Shown piece after piece: positions 62,737 to 64,000 of a stretch of DNA of 64,000 nucleotides. A program made the position numbers and the translations under genes. Under the pieces are notes generated by a model. The model had not been told where the DNA came from. It made no database searches and worked only from the letters and a program-made list of their open reading frames with translations. This DNA is from Prolixibacteraceae bacterium (lineage in GTDB: Bacteria > Bacteroidota > Bacteroidia > Bacteroidales > Prolixibacteraceae), in the NCBI GenBank assembly GCA_019459485.1, contig JAIBEZ010000032.1, positions 62,001-126,000 of the forward strand, in the 5' to 3' direction. Position 1 is the stretch's first letter. The number at the start of each line of letters is the position of its first letter.

Positions 62737-63101
62737 GATAGCTCTAAATTAATATTTAATTTTCTATTGTCACTTCTTTCTTTGAAGGCCGATGCTGTTT
62801 TCAACCTACGCCTGGCAGGCGTCCGAAAGTTGGCCAAAACCTTGTTTTGCGATGTTCCGCGGACGACTGTCATCTTCTATTCATTTCCCCCGGATTAAAA
62901 TCCGGGGCTACCTAATGAATCATCCCTTCGGGATTAAGCTGTAAAATCCTCTGTTGATATTCAAATGTGTAACTTTTTTACTAAGGTTAATAAATTGGAA
63001 ATAAGGTTTTTTGGATTACAAAAGAAAAACCTTGTTTGGCTCCGTCAAAACTTAGTACAAAGACGAAATGGGAAAAAACAACCTTATTCCCTTATTTTTT
63101 T
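62737..63101. repeat. 365-bp gap with two repeat families
   Basis: CGTCCG element copy d (62818-62867), the CCCCGGATTAAAATCCGGGG element copy 2 (62886-62943), then ACTAAGGTTAATAAATTGG and AATAAGGTTT (62980-63012) with complements CAACCTTATTCCCTTATT near 63078. No gene. Confidence 0.65.
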
Positions 63102-64000
63102 CTAATCATTTAAATCGCAAAATCTAAATTCAGCCGAATACTGGTTTATCTGATTGTTCGTCAACTCAACTATTTTATCAGGATTGTTTGCCATCTCTTT
63201 GTACCACAAAACCGTATTTTTTATGGTTTCTTTAAATTCCCAAACTGGTTGCCATTTAAGCAAACTATAAGCCTTGTCAATGCTGATACTTAATAAAATG
63301 GCTTCATGTACGGCGTTTTCTTTCAAATACGTCAATTCACCTTTTCCCCAGTTTTTAATAATTTCTTTTACCAATACTTCTACCGTTTTATTAGAAGAAA
63401 TTGCAGGTCCAAAATTAAAAGCGCTACAATATTTGTCAAGTTCACTCACATCGCAGGTGATCAATTTAGCACCTAAAATAAGGTACCCCCCCAATGGTTC
63501 AAGGACATGTTGCCATGGTCTGGTTGCCAGTGGATTGCGTACTTTTATCGGAGTGTTTTCCTGTATAAACCGGATACAATCCGGAACAATTCGGTCCAAT
63601 GACCAATCACCTCCTCCGATAACATTGCCAGCCCGGGCAGAACTTACATTTACTCCATGCTTTTCGTAATCATTCGGATTAAAAAATGACCGTCTAAAGC
63701 TTGAAACAATAATTTCCACCGCTCCTTTACTGGCAGAATAAGGATCATATCCTCCCAACGGATCATTTTCACGGTATCCATATAACCATTCTTGATTTTC
63801 GTAACATTTATCTGACGTAACCACAATAATATTGGTTGATATATTCGTTTGTCGAATTGCTTCAAATAAATTAACCGTTCCCATGACGTTGGTGTCAAAT
63901 GTTTCAAGGGGGATGTCGTATGAAACACGAATCAAAGACTGAGCAGCGAGATGAAAAATTATTTCCGGTTTAACTTCTTCAATAACTTTCCTGACATTGT
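63102..64000 (-). CDS. rfbG: CDP-glucose 4,6-dehydratase (5' end outside the window)
   Basis: The frame continues past the window edge, so about 299 codons of the C-terminal part are visible. Extended SDR enzyme: FHLAAQSLIRVSYDIP, TNVMGTVNLFEAIRQ, VVTSDKCYENQEW and the catalytic Tyr-x3-Lys in DPYSASKGAVE; SARAGNVIGGGDWSLDRIVPD is the RfbG signature. Turns CDP-glucose into CDP-4-keto-6-deoxyglucose. Upstream member of the sugar set at 59-64 kb. Confidence 0.93.
   Translation of the reverse strand, partial: NVRKVIEEVKPEIIFHLAAQSLIRVSYDIPLETFDTNVMGTVNLFEAIRQTNISTNIIVVTSDKCYENQEWLYGYRENDPLGGYDPYSASKGAVEIIVSSFRRSFFNPNDYEKHGVNVSSARAGNVIGGGDWSLDRIVPDCIRFIQENTPIKVRNPLATRPWQHVLEPLGGYLILGAKLITCDVSELDKYCSAFNFGPAISSNKTVEVLVKEIIKNWGKGELTYLKENAVHEAILLSISIDKAYSLLKWQPVWEFKETIKNTVLWYKEMANNPDKIVELTNNQINQYSAEFRFCDLND

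Overview
The window comes from a Bacteroidota chromosome, most likely Bacteroidia of the Marinilabiliales/Prolixibacteraceae type (the family level is inference). Evidence: two proteins end in type IX secretion (T9SS) type A sorting domains; several intact TAnnTTTG -7 promoter boxes are present; there is a complete Bat (Bacteroides aerotolerance) operon; and the nusB-DUF1573-yajC-ybbR-coaE run, a DUF349 protein and an IorA/IorB pair are all typical of the phylum. No tRNA, rRNA, CRISPR array, transposase or integrase was seen.

0-7.5 kb is an AT-rich accessory array. All genes point right: a truncated FG-GAP/T9SS protein, a Fic protein, a YfbR-like HD hydrolase, a second T9SS protein, a secreted alpha/beta hydrolase, an S41 protease and a VanZ-like protein. 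They are separated by palindrome-rich spacers, two of which are clearly homologous, so the region looks like a gene-cassette array.

7.5-40 kb is mostly housekeeping. It holds a GH5 lipoprotein, iorA-iorB, a YbaK deacylase, then a leftward moxR-DUF58-batD-like-batA-B-C-D-E operon with fabI after it. Next come truA, a cytidylate-kinase-like gene, a thioredoxin-like gene, the leftward operon nusB-DUF1573-yajC-ybbR-coaE-dnaJ/terB-MATE, ltaE-rhomboid, a GPP34 protein, trmD, a DUF349 protein, pyrG and yidC.

40-46.7 kb has a small nuclease and a leftward three-gene two-component locus (PAS kinase, REC-PAS kinase, NtrC-type activator), then a lipoprotein with an internal duplication.

46.9-64 kb is a leftward surface-polysaccharide and small-molecule tailoring locus broken up by repeats. 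The right half makes a CDP-linked, probably C-methylated deoxysugar: CDP-glucose 4,6-dehydratase, a 3,5-epimerase-like cupin, a C-methyltransferase and glucose-1-phosphate cytidylyltransferase, plus a PIG-L deacetylase and a DUF4910 protein. The left half is an unusual set: an NadE-like amidating enzyme, an acyl carrier protein, an AMP-forming ligase, two divergent PrmC-like methyltransferases around an NTF2/SnoaL-like protein, and an AsnB amidotransferase. It could activate, modify and amidate a carrier-bound acyl group, possibly for the polysaccharide. This left half is the best candidate for an undescribed system.

Non-coding highlights: a ~130-140 bp MITE-like dispersed repeat (12.3 and 45.2 kb) with 11-bp-phased AATGAC motifs; a 21-bp tandem array at 23.15 kb; GAAACTT-type heptad repeats, one of which forms the 5' end of a lipoprotein gene; a terminator-like hairpin holding the apparent ybbR start codon in its loop; and several repeat families concentrated in the polysaccharide locus.
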